Shown here one piece after another: positions 1 through 5,665 of a DNA stretch of 8,909 nt. This stretch comes from Pseudomonadota bacterium (GTDB taxonomy: Bacteria > Pseudomonadota > Gammaproteobacteria > CAMYNG01), in NCBI GenBank assembly GCA_020347585.1, contig CP070733.1:2134928-2143836 (forward strand). The letters are read 5' to 3'. A model generated the notes under the pieces. That model had not been told where the DNA came from. It saw only the letters and a program-made list of their open reading frames with translations, and did no database searches. Both the position numbers and the translations under genes were made by a program. Each line of letters begins with the position of its first letter. Positions within the stretch are counted from its first letter, which is position 1.

Positions 1-43
1 GATAGTCGTCGATATTGCGTCCTGTCTGCGTGCAGTCCATCAT
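1..43 (-). CDS. Probable anti-sigma factor, N-terminal fragment (runs off left edge)
   Basis: Only the first 14 codons are visible, reading MMDCTQTGRNIDDY before the window edge. The start has an excellent ribosome binding site: on the minus strand AGAGGA lies five bases before the first of two consecutive ATG codons (41-43, then 38-40). The gene begins 34 bases after the sigma factor stop codon, in the same direction, where anti-sigma factors are usually found. An early cysteine followed by an acidic 'IDDY' segment resembles the N-terminus of zinc-finger (zf-HC2-like) anti-sigma proteins. That assignment rests mainly on position; 14 residues cannot prove it. If right, the product would bind and hold the neighbouring ECF sigma factor. 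A small unrelated protein is the alternative. Confidence 0.5.
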   Translation of the reverse strand, partial: MMDCTQTGRNIDDY

Positions 44-77
44 GTTTATCCTCTGCTCATCCTACACGTGTGTGGGG

Positions 78-632
78 CTAAAAAGGTTCCCTGCCCAGCA
101 GTGCGCGCAACCGCGCGCGGGCGCGGTGCAGCCGGGATTTCAGCGTGCCGATGGGCGTTTCGAGTATGAACGCCAGCTCGCTAAGGGTATAGCCTTCCAA
201 GTCATGAAGCGCGACCAGCACCCGCTGCTCGGGGCCAAGCCGCTCCCAGGCGTTCAGCAGGGCCTTTTGATCTAGGCTGCGCTGCGCTTCCTCCTCGGGG
301 CCCGGTGCGTCGATCGCAAAGTGCTCGTAGGGATCACCGTTGGCCGCGGGCAACTCGCAATCGTCAAGCAGGCTGACCGGCGCACGTGCATACTTGCGCA
401 CATGGTCGATGAACTGACGCTGAATGACCAGCGCCAGCCACGGGCGCAATTGTTCAATCGCATCAAGCGGTTCCTCGCGTGCGTACAGCTTGACCAGCAC
501 GTCTTGCACTAGGTCTTCGGCGTGGTGGGCCTCGCGGGTGAGCCGAAACGCCAGCCGGTACATGGAGTCCAGATGCGGGCGCAACAGGCGTTCAAACTGT
601 GCCGCCTTGTCTGCGGAATCGCGTCGGGTCAT
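78..632 (-). CDS. ECF-family RNA polymerase sigma factor
   Basis: The 184-residue product has the two-domain layout and length usual for extracytoplasmic-function sigma factors. Region 2 spans about residues 12-82, with the typical AEDLVQDVLVKLY segment (38-50) and a 'RPWL...Q.FIDHVRK' stretch. Region 4 spans about 122-178, with a helix-turn-helix around TLSELAFILETPIGTLKSRL (149-168). It should direct RNA polymerase to a GGAAC-type promoter; one candidate lies upstream of this operon. The ATG at 632 is chosen because it gives the standard ECF length, although no clear ribosome binding site precedes it. An in-frame ATG at 773 overlaps the stop of the upstream HD-GYP gene as ATGA, which would suit translational coupling and add 47 residues; these have no recognisable sigma signature. 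The family is certain and the start is not. A probable anti-sigma gene follows. Confidence 0.9.
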   Translation of the reverse strand: MTRRDSADKAAQFERLLRPHLDSMYRLAFRLTREAHHAEDLVQDVLVKLYAREEPLDAIEQLRPWLALVIQRQFIDHVRKYARAPVSLLDDCELPAANGDPYEHFAIDAPGPEEEAQRSLDQKALLNAWERLGPEQRVLVALHDLEGYTLSELAFILETPIGTLKSRLHRARARLRALLGREPF

Positions 633-671
633 CAGGTGAAATTCGGCATCGGTGAGAAAGCGCGTCAATCT

Positions 672-677
672 ATCATA
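672..677 (-). promoter_or_regulatory. Possible internal -10 element for the sigma factor gene
   Basis: On the minus strand TATGAT (5 of 6 matches to the sigma-70 -10 box) lies in a locally AT-richer patch, about 40 bases upstream of the 632 ATG. No convincing -35 box is found at 16-18 bases. If used, it would transcribe the sigma factor without the HD-GYP gene and would favour the 632 start over 773. Confidence 0.2.
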
Positions 678-769
678 TCGGCGATCCCGGCCGAATCCTG
701 TAACGACACCCGGGACGCGGGGCGATGGAAGCGTTGCTGATTCGAGGGCTGTCACGGGCGTCAACGGGC

Positions 770-1924
770 TCATCTCGCGCTGCTGCCCGGCGCAATGGCG
801 GCCGACACGTGCGCGATGGCAACACGGCTGGGCTGCGCCGCCGAAGCGGGGTCGGCGGGAATCGCGCCGTTTGCCACATGACCCAGGAAGGCGTCGACGC
901 AATCGGGATCGAAATGGCTTCCACTGTGGTCGATGAGCCACTCCAAAGCACGCTCAAGCGGCCAGGCCTGCTTGTAGGGCCGCACGCTGACCAGCGCGTC
1001 AAATACGTCGGCGACGGCGACAATGCGCGCGCTCAGTGGAATGTCCTTGCCACGTAGCTTATGGGGATAGCCGCTGCCATCGAACTTCTCGTGGTGCGCC
1101 AGCGCGATCTCTGCGCCCATCTGCAGATATTGTGAGGGACTGTCCTTGAGTATGTTAAAGCCGATAATAGCGTGCTCTTGCATCAGCTCCCGCTCGCGTG
1201 TGCTGAAAGGCCCGTTCTTGAGTAGCAGCGCATCGGGCACGCCGATCTTGCCAATATCGTGCATGGGCGCGGCGGACTCGATTACGTCGCACCAGGCGGC
1301 GGGTTGCCCGAGGGATTCGGCCACCAGCCGGCTGTAGCGTCCGATGCGCATGATGTGGGCGCCGGTGAACTCGTCGCGGTACTCACCGGCACGCGCCAGG
1401 CGCATCAGGGTCTCCTTTTCGCGCGCCATGTTTTCGGTTACTGCGTTGGCGAAGCCGTGTTCGAGCCAGCGTGCCTGACGCTCGATAATGCGCTCCTGGC
1501 GGTTGAGGCGCAGCAGCAGCCCGATGCGGTTCTCGAGTTCGTTACTGTCGAGCGGCTTGCCGGCGACATCTGCTGCACCGGCCAGCGCGGCGCGACGGGC
1601 ACTGGCCGCGTCACCTTGGTCGACGAGGGCTAGCAGGGTGCTGTTTTCGCAGCCGGGCAGGCGGCGACAACGGCGCATAAACGTGTCGCCCGGAATATCG
1701 GGCAGTTCGAGGTCGGCCACCACCAGGTCAGGCCGGTTCCGCGCGGCCCAGACCAGCGCTTCGCGGGGTTCGGCAAATGCTGCAACCTCGGCGGCGGCGC
1801 GCTCCGCCACGCGAATGAGGGTGCGACGCTGCACAGACTGGTAGCTGACCACCAGCACTCGGGGCGTAGCGGGGTCTGGACGCGCCGAGGGGTGGCTCTC
1901 AAATGCTAATGAGGGCGTATGCAT
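770..1924 (-). CDS. Response regulator with HD-GYP c-di-GMP phosphodiesterase domain, degenerate receiver
   Basis: The 384-residue protein has an N-terminal receiver-like domain (about 22-140), a coiled linker (141-178) and a C-terminal HD-GYP domain (about 179-350). The HD-GYP part is complete: H190, the HD pair in MHDIGKIG (H222, D223), H251, HH at 277-278, the GYP motif in FDGSGYP (281-287), D306, and RPYK (315-318). It should hydrolyse cyclic di-GMP. The receiver keeps the phosphoacceptor-type aspartate D71 and lysine K123, but the acidic Mg-binding pair expected near residues 27-28 is Ser-Tyr, and the usual Thr/Ser near residue 101 is Val. It may therefore not be phosphorylated normally. 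GGAG lies 10 bases before the ATG. An Ala/Pro/Ser-rich tail (about 355-384) ends at an ATGA overlap with a possible sigma factor start, so the two genes are probably co-transcribed. Confidence 0.93.
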   Translation of the reverse strand: MHTPSLAFESHPSARPDPATPRVLVVSYQSVQRRTLIRVAERAAAEVAAFAEPREALVWAARNRPDLVVADLELPDIPGDTFMRRCRRLPGCENSTLLALVDQGDAASARRAALAGAADVAGKPLDSNELENRIGLLLRLNRQERIIERQARWLEHGFANAVTENMAREKETLMRLARAGEYRDEFTGAHIMRIGRYSRLVAESLGQPAAWCDVIESAAPMHDIGKIGVPDALLLKNGPFSTRERELMQEHAIIGFNILKDSPSQYLQMGAEIALAHHEKFDGSGYPHKLRGKDIPLSARIVAVADVFDALVSVRPYKQAWPLERALEWLIDHSGSHFDPDCVDAFLGHVANGAIPADPASAAQPSRVAIAHVSAAIAPGSSAR

Positions 1925-2025
1925 GTTTTGGGTACTCCAACACCGTTTCGGGGTGCTATCCCTGGCGTTATCGTGGGCGATACAGATGCCTGTGCCGCCT
2001 GGCTATTTTTCGCCAATACTTAGGG

Positions 2026-2053
2026 AACACGCACCAGCCGGCCCGAAGGTTCC
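2026..2053 (-). promoter_or_regulatory. Candidate ECF sigma promoter for the HD-GYP/sigma/anti-sigma operon
   Basis: Read on the minus strand, GGAACC (2053-2048) is followed after exactly 16 bases by CGTGTT (2031-2026). This matches the GGAAC-N16/17-CGT pattern known for many ECF sigma factors. Transcription would start near 2019 and leave a leader of about 95 bases before the HD-GYP start codon. Because the operon encodes an ECF sigma factor, autoregulation is the natural reading. Two short motifs can match by chance, so this is a candidate only. Confidence 0.4.
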
Positions 2054-2101
2054 AATTTAGGGGTCAGTGAGGGGCGCGGTTCGGCCGACAAGGCCAAAAA
2101 G

Positions 2102-2117
2102 TGTGACGGACGTCACA
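2102..2117. promoter_or_regulatory. CRP/FNR-family binding site (perfect TGTGA-N6-TCACA palindrome)
   Basis: The sequence TGTGACGGACGTCACA is a perfect inverted repeat with 7-base arms and a 2-base centre. It contains both canonical CRP half-sites, TGTGA and TCACA, at the standard 6-base spacing. It lies between two divergent transcription units. Its centre (about 2109.5) is some 123 bases upstream of the likely start of the CDGSH transcript and about 90 bases upstream of the start predicted for the candidate ECF promoter on the other strand, so the target promoter is unclear. CRP, Vfr or another member of the family is plausible; it is not an FNR-type TTGAT site. Confidence 0.6.
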
Positions 2118-2198
2118 TATTCTATCCCGGGGAGCTGGGCTGGCCGATCTCCAGGCACGGGTCCAACGAAACCGTGCTAGGCGGCGCTCACCTGGGTG

Positions 2199-2226
2199 TT
2201 CAGATAGGGACAATCGCTACTATACT
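2199..2226 (+). promoter_or_regulatory. Candidate sigma-70 promoter for the CDGSH gene
   Basis: TATACT (2221-2226, 5 of 6 matches to the -10 consensus) lies 16 bases after TTCAGA (2199-2204, 4 of 6 matches to the -35 consensus). Transcription would start near 2233, leaving a leader of about 98 bases before the CDGSH start codon. The -10 box is good and the -35 box is weak. Confidence 0.4.
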
Positions 2227-2262
2227 GAATTTCTAAGGAAAAACGCCGACTGCTAGCCTCGT

Positions 2263-2280
2263 GCCTGTCTGCGCGCAGGC
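2263..2280 (+). other. Hairpin in the CDGSH leader
   Basis: GCCTG (2263-2267) pairs with CAGGC (2276-2280) around the loop TCTGCGCG; a T-G wobble could extend the stem to 6 pairs. No T-tract follows, so it is not an intrinsic terminator. It lies 50 bases before the start codon, and its role is unknown. Confidence 0.3.
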
Positions 2281-2330
2281 CATTTCCACAATTATCGACG
2301 GAATATACCAACTAACGAAAGGAGAGCAAC

Positions 2331-2573
2331 ATGGCCGATGAACCCGTGGTCGCCCAGGCGGCACCCTATGCTGTGGATGTCGAGTCCGGCAAGACCTACT
2401 ACTGGTGTGTATGCGGGCGCAGCAAGAACCAGCCGTTCTGTGATGGCTCGCACCAGGGGACGGGTCTGGAGCCCAAGGCGTTCAGCGCGGAAGAAAGCGG
2501 CACGGTTTACCTGTGCGGCTGCAAGAAGACCGGCAACGCGCCGTTCTGCGACGGTACCCACAAGTCGATTTGA
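2331..2573 (+). CDS. Tandem CDGSH iron-sulfur protein
   Basis: This 80-residue protein consists almost entirely of two CDGSH-type [2Fe-2S] motifs. The first has C26, C28, C37 and H41 (CVCGRSKNQPFCDGSH); the second has C62, C64, C73 and H77 (CGCKKTGNAPFCDGTH). Each set gives the three-cysteine, one-histidine ligand pattern of the mitoNEET/CDGSH family, so two clusters per chain are expected. There is no signal peptide or membrane segment, which indicates a soluble cytoplasmic protein. Family members act in electron transfer or cluster transfer and redox sensing, but this member's partner cannot be read from the sequence. The ATG is firmly supported by AAGGAGAG six bases upstream. It stands as a separate gene 140 bases before the histidine kinase, on the same strand. 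A CRP-type palindrome lies upstream. Confidence 0.93.
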   Translation: MADEPVVAQAAPYAVDVESGKTYYWCVCGRSKNQPFCDGSHQGTGLEPKAFSAEESGTVYLCGCKKTGNAPFCDGTHKSI

Positions 2574-2713
2574 GTTTGCCGCCCGCGCGCCAGTTGTACC
2601 CGGTTGGGCCTCGAATAGTGCGCTGCGGGTGGTTGTTGCGGCCCGCGCGCGCCATAATGGGTCGAACCTGCGGGGTGAGATGCCCGCCGTTCCCGTGACC
2701 CGCGCTGACCTCA

Positions 2714-4684
2714 ATGGCCGAGCAGGCAAAACCGCGATTTCGGTTCTACTACACGCTATCCGCCACCATTATGCTGGTGATGGTGTCGCTGCTCGTGCTC
2801 TGGTACGGGCGTTTGCAGTACGAGGACTTTCGCGTCTACCAGCAGGTGTTGGCGAAAAACTCGGTCGATGGTGTGGCGGATGAGATTGGCGAGTTTGTCC
2901 GCGACCTGGAACAGGCGGTGGTACTTTTCATTGAGGACGAATACCCGCTCATCAAACATCTGATCGCCTTTCCGGAAGACCAGGAAGCCATCGCCAGTCT
3001 ACGTGAGGAACTCAATACCCATTTCCCTAACCACTTTGCCTTTACCATCGCGGACGCGTCCGGGGTCCCGCTGCTGGGCAATTACGATCTGCTGGTTAAC
3101 GAGCGTTGCGAGACCGACATTCAGGATTTCGTCGCACACGGTCTGGACTACGATGTCTACATCCATCCTCACCCTCAGGTTTATCACTTCGATATCATGA
3201 GCCCGCTGCGCGCGCAGGGGGGAACGCTGGGCGGTGTGTTTTTCGTGAGTTTTCGCACTGATGTGCTCAGCCGCCTGATTACCAACGGCGAGATTCACGG
3301 CCACGATTTGTTTCTGCTGCGCAAGGATCGCCCTGGTCTCATCGAGGTGGCATCCGGGGGGGCGCGTATCGAGCTCAAAGAACGCGACGGGGAATTTTTT
3401 CTCAGCGATGCCGAGTTGGGTCGGTTGGAGCATCGCGCCGCGGTGGGCGGAACACGCTGGGAGTTGGTCGATATTCCCAAGGCCGGTTTTTACCCCGACT
3501 ATCTTGCCAGGATCGTCCAGCAGTCGCTGCTGATCATGCTGTTGTTCTTCGCTGTCGGGGGGGTATTCCTGTGGTACATCAGGCGCGAGGAGGCACGGCG
3601 CGCCGCTTCGGAGCGCGCACTGCAAAGCGCCAAGGAGCACTTGCAGCACTCGCTGGATTTCAGCGACGTGGGAATGTGGGAGCTGGATCTAGTAACGCGG
3701 CGAATTCGGTGGTCGCCCCGCGCGGGCTTGATATTTGGCGCGTCGGCACCGGTTTCCTGGGAGGCATATCTCGAACTGGTTGACCCCGGGGATCGCGAGC
3801 GTATGCAGGCGGCGGTCGACAAATGCATGCGCACCGGCAATCCCTGTCAGTTGGAGCATCGCCTCGTGCTGCGCGACGGAGGCCGGCGCTGGGTCGAGGT
3901 CAGCGGCAATATTGAGGGTGATGCCGGTTTGCTCGTGGGGCTGGTTCGGGACATCACTGAGCGTAAGCGGGCAGAACAGGATAGGCTCGAGGCGGAGAAG
4001 CGCCAGAACGCCGCGCTGGTCAGGGAGGTGCACCACCGCCTCAAGAACAATCTCCAGGGCGTGATCGGTTTACTCAATCAGTACGTGGGCCGCTACCCGC
4101 AAAGCGAGGAAGTATTCGACCGCGCCATCAGCCAGTTGCACTCGGTATCGCTGGTGTACGGTATCCAGTGTGACGGCGCCGTGGGCGAAATTGCACTGCC
4201 GGCATTGTTGCGCGCGATCTGTCGATCTACCAGTGATATGACCGGCAGGCAAATTGCGCTCAACATGCTCGACGCGTCGCTCGACACTATCGTGATTATT
4301 CCGGATCGGGCGGTGCCGCTGGCGCTGATAATGAACGAGCTGGTGTTTAACGCAGTCAAGCATTCGGTACGCGGTGCGGTGTCGATCGAACTACAGTACG
4401 AGCACGACTGCGCCATAGTGTCCGTGCGCAACGCGCGCGCCTCATTTCCACTGGATTTTGATTTCGATCAGAATCGGGGCCTGGGAACCGGACTAGCATT
4501 GATTCGGTCATTGTTGCCGAAGCAGGGCGCGACGCTCACGTTCGCCGCAGACGGCGCCGACGTCGTGGCGCAGTTGCAACTGAGCCCGCCGGTGACGCGT
4601 ATCGCCACTGGCCTATCAACTAACGCAAATGCCGATGAGTCAGGCGCCGAACAACTCGCCGAAGCCGCGCATCCTCGTTGCTGA
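2714..4684 (+). CDS. Membrane sensor histidine kinase, HisKA_2 type, with periplasmic sensor and PAS domain
   Basis: The 656-residue protein has a transmembrane helix at about 13-31, a periplasmic region of about 240 residues (32-268) that looks Cache-like, a second helix at about 270-288, and a PAS domain (about 312-417) ending in the usual VRDITERKRAE. The dimerisation/phosphoacceptor segment REVHHRLKNNLQ (437-448) is typical of HisKA_2/HWE-related kinases; H441 is the likely phosphorylated histidine. The ATPase domain has an N box (NELVFNAVKH, 541-550) and GLGTGLALI (589-597). The usual DxGxG box is not visible; the corresponding place reads VRNARAS. A 30-residue tail overlaps the next gene. 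An in-frame TGA at 2696-2698 limits the start to 2699 or later, and ATG 2714 lacks a clear ribosome binding site. It should phosphorylate the ANTAR regulator that follows. The signal it senses is unknown. Confidence 0.92.
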   Translation: MAEQAKPRFRFYYTLSATIMLVMVSLLVLWYGRLQYEDFRVYQQVLAKNSVDGVADEIGEFVRDLEQAVVLFIEDEYPLIKHLIAFPEDQEAIASLREELNTHFPNHFAFTIADASGVPLLGNYDLLVNERCETDIQDFVAHGLDYDVYIHPHPQVYHFDIMSPLRAQGGTLGGVFFVSFRTDVLSRLITNGEIHGHDLFLLRKDRPGLIEVASGGARIELKERDGEFFLSDAELGRLEHRAAVGGTRWELVDIPKAGFYPDYLARIVQQSLLIMLLFFAVGGVFLWYIRREEARRAASERALQSAKEHLQHSLDFSDVGMWELDLVTRRIRWSPRAGLIFGASAPVSWEAYLELVDPGDRERMQAAVDKCMRTGNPCQLEHRLVLRDGGRRWVEVSGNIEGDAGLLVGLVRDITERKRAEQDRLEAEKRQNAALVREVHHRLKNNLQGVIGLLNQYVGRYPQSEEVFDRAISQLHSVSLVYGIQCDGAVGEIALPALLRAICRSTSDMTGRQIALNMLDASLDTIVIIPDRAVPLALIMNELVFNAVKHSVRGAVSIELQYEHDCAIVSVRNARASFPLDFDFDQNRGLGTGLALIRSLLPKQGATLTFAADGADVVAQLQLSPPVTRIATGLSTNANADESGAEQLAEAAHPRC

Positions 4685-5291
4685 TGACGACGGCTTAGTG
4701 CTGGCCACGCTCTGTGCCGGCTTGCGCGACGAGGGTTATGAAGTCCTCGAAGCTGCCTCGGGGGAGGAAGCAATCGAGATTTGTGAACGTGAGCGACCCG
4801 ACCTGGCGATCCTCGATATTCGCATGCCGGGCGTTTCGGGCATTGATGCCGCTCATGAGATCTTCAAGTCGGCACAGGTTCCCTTCATGTTCCTGTCGGC
4901 GTTCGACGATACCGAGACGGTTAAAAGCGCTGTCAGCGAAGGGGCATTGGGCTATCTGGTCAAGCCGATCGACACTCGCCAGATGGTTCCACCCATCGAG
5001 GCCGCGCTGACGCGCGCCGCGGAAATCAGCGCACTGCGCGATAAGGAGGTCAATCTCAGCGCCGCATTGGCCTCCGGACGCGAGGTCAGCATCGCGGTCG
5101 GGCTGGTCGCAAGCAACACTGGGCTGACCGCACAGCAGGCCGAGGATGCCCTGCGTGCCTATGCTCGCTCGCAGCGCCAGCGCATGGCGGACATAGCGTC
5201 GGAGCTCATTTCGGCAACCGAAACGCTTAGCAGCCTGTATCAGGCCATCGAAAACGCTGCGGCGCAGCGCCGTAACCACAACCACAGCTGA
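4629..5291 (+). CDS. Response regulator with ANTAR RNA-binding output domain
   Basis: The 220-residue product has a receiver domain (about 13-130) and a C-terminal ANTAR domain (about 140-197). The receiver is complete: acidic cluster D19-D21, phosphoacceptor D63 in ILDIRMP, S90, and K112 in the KP motif. The ANTAR part shows the family spacing, with 'LSAALASGREVSIAVGLVAS' (143-162), 'GLTAQQAEDALRAYAR' and 'MADIASELI'. ANTAR regulators such as EutV and PdtaR bind nascent RNA hairpins and prevent transcription termination, and they are often paired with HisKA_2 kinases, as here. The start lies inside the kinase gene; since the receiver itself begins at about 4665, before the kinase stop, some overlap is unavoidable. 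ATG 4629 and ATG 4635 are both possible and neither has a strong ribosome binding site, so translation is probably coupled to the kinase. A coiled segment (about 195-212) ends in a short polar tail. Confidence 0.93.
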   Translation: MPMSQAPNNSPKPRILVADDDGLVLATLCAGLRDEGYEVLEAASGEEAIEICERERPDLAILDIRMPGVSGIDAAHEIFKSAQVPFMFLSAFDDTETVKSAVSEGALGYLVKPIDTRQMVPPIEAALTRAAEISALRDKEVNLSAALASGREVSIAVGLVASNTGLTAQQAEDALRAYARSQRQRMADIASELISATETLSSLYQAIENAAAQRRNHNHS

Positions 5292-5332
5292 TCGAATTCC
5301 TAGCTCGTTATATTTCCGATTGTTTTGCTGGG

Positions 5333-5358
5333 TTGAAATTTTTTGGAACGCGTATAAG
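5333..5358 (+). promoter_or_regulatory. Possible sigma-70 promoter for the copper oxidase operon
   Basis: TTGAAA (5 of 6 matches to the -35 consensus) and TATAAG (5 of 6 matches to the -10 consensus) are good boxes, but they are only 14 bases apart, shorter than the usual 16-18. A start near 5365 would give a leader of about 300 bases. A weaker pair is TTGAAT (5590-5595) with TATATG (5611-5616). Confidence 0.28.
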
Positions 5359-5441
5359 AATCGTTCGCAGATGTCCTGAGTCGAAGTTCCTTCTTGCGCC
5401 ACACCTCACCGCGCAATGACTTCCCGCCTCAGCAGTCGTAC

Positions 5442-5467
5442 CGCGATTCCGCCGGATCGGGATCGCG
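5442..5467 (+). promoter_or_regulatory. Stable hairpin in the copper oxidase leader
   Basis: Positions 5442-5451 pair with 5458-5467 over 10 base pairs, one of them a T-G wobble, and close a 6-base loop CCGGAT. ANTAR proteins are known to bind hairpins with 6-base loops having A at position 1 and G at position 4; this loop has C at 1 and G at 4, so it fits only in part. No partner hairpin or T-tract follows. It is a real structure on paper, with unknown role. Confidence 0.35.
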
Positions 5468-5665
5468 CGGGTTGAGCGCTACTGCCCTGGTTTCGCAGTG
5501 GTTGCACCTCAGCCGTCAAGGCCCCACCCAAGCCTGACTTTTCCCAAAGTACGATGCTCGTGTGTCGATCGACGCGCAGAGGGGTTGTTTTGAATTCTTG
5601 TTGTCCCGGCTATATGCGCCGATCCACGCACCTGGTGAACAGAAAACATCAAACGGGGGTGCCAG

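Larger units (their letters stand above)
1925..2330. other. Divergent intergenic region with regulatory elements
   Basis: This 406-base spacer separates the minus-strand sigma operon from the plus-strand CDGSH gene, and I find no supportable coding sequence in it. It holds a small hairpin (TATCG-TGGG-CGATA, 1969-1982), a candidate ECF promoter facing left (2026-2053), a CRP-type palindrome (2102-2117), a candidate sigma-70 promoter facing right (2199-2226), a hairpin in the CDGSH leader (2263-2280) and the CDGSH ribosome binding site (AAGGAGAG, ending 6 bases before the ATG). Confidence 0.7.
5292..5665 (+). other. Intergenic region upstream of the copper oxidase genes
   Basis: I find no supportable gene in these 374 bases. 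The left part is AT-richer, with TTGAAA (5333-5338), a run of T, and TATAAG (5353-5358). GAACG (5346-5350) and CGTTC (5362-5366) form an inverted repeat. A strong hairpin lies at 5442-5467, and GTCGATCGAC (5565-5574) is a 10-base palindrome. No intrinsic terminator is visible after the ANTAR regulator gene. The length and the hairpin would suit a regulated leader RNA. Confidence 0.5.

Noticed and set aside
633..941. N-terminal extension of the sigma factor frame up to 941
   Set aside because: The part beyond 773 overlaps the HD-GYP gene deeply, is Arg/Pro-rich and has no sigma features; only the 773 or 632 starts are reasonable.
2581..2650. Direct repeat GCCCGCGCGC at 2581-2590 and 2641-2650, and a CATAAT -10-like box at 2653-2658
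   Set aside because: The repeat is simple GC-rich sequence, and the -10 box has no -35 partner at an acceptable distance (nearest TTGTTG is 14 bases away).
2574..2713. ANTAR-type paired hexaloop hairpins in the kinase leader and elsewhere
   Set aside because: I checked AnnGnn hexamers for complementary flanks here and in 5292-5665; none closed a stem of useful length. GCGGG/CCCGC at 2670-2687 has an 8-base loop.
2292..2729. Minus-strand open frame of 145 codons over the CDGSH gene
   Set aside because: It is opposite a gene with perfect CDGSH motifs and a strong ribosome binding site, so it is a shadow of GC-rich coding.
5345..5365. GGAAC followed by CGTT before the copper oxidase genes, as an ECF promoter
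   Set aside because: The two boxes are only about 12 bases apart instead of 16-17, so it does not fit the ECF pattern; it is better described as an inverted repeat.
4695..5402. Minus-strand open frame of 235 codons opposite the ANTAR regulator
   Set aside because: It lies almost wholly opposite a well-supported receiver-ANTAR gene and has no recognisable motif.
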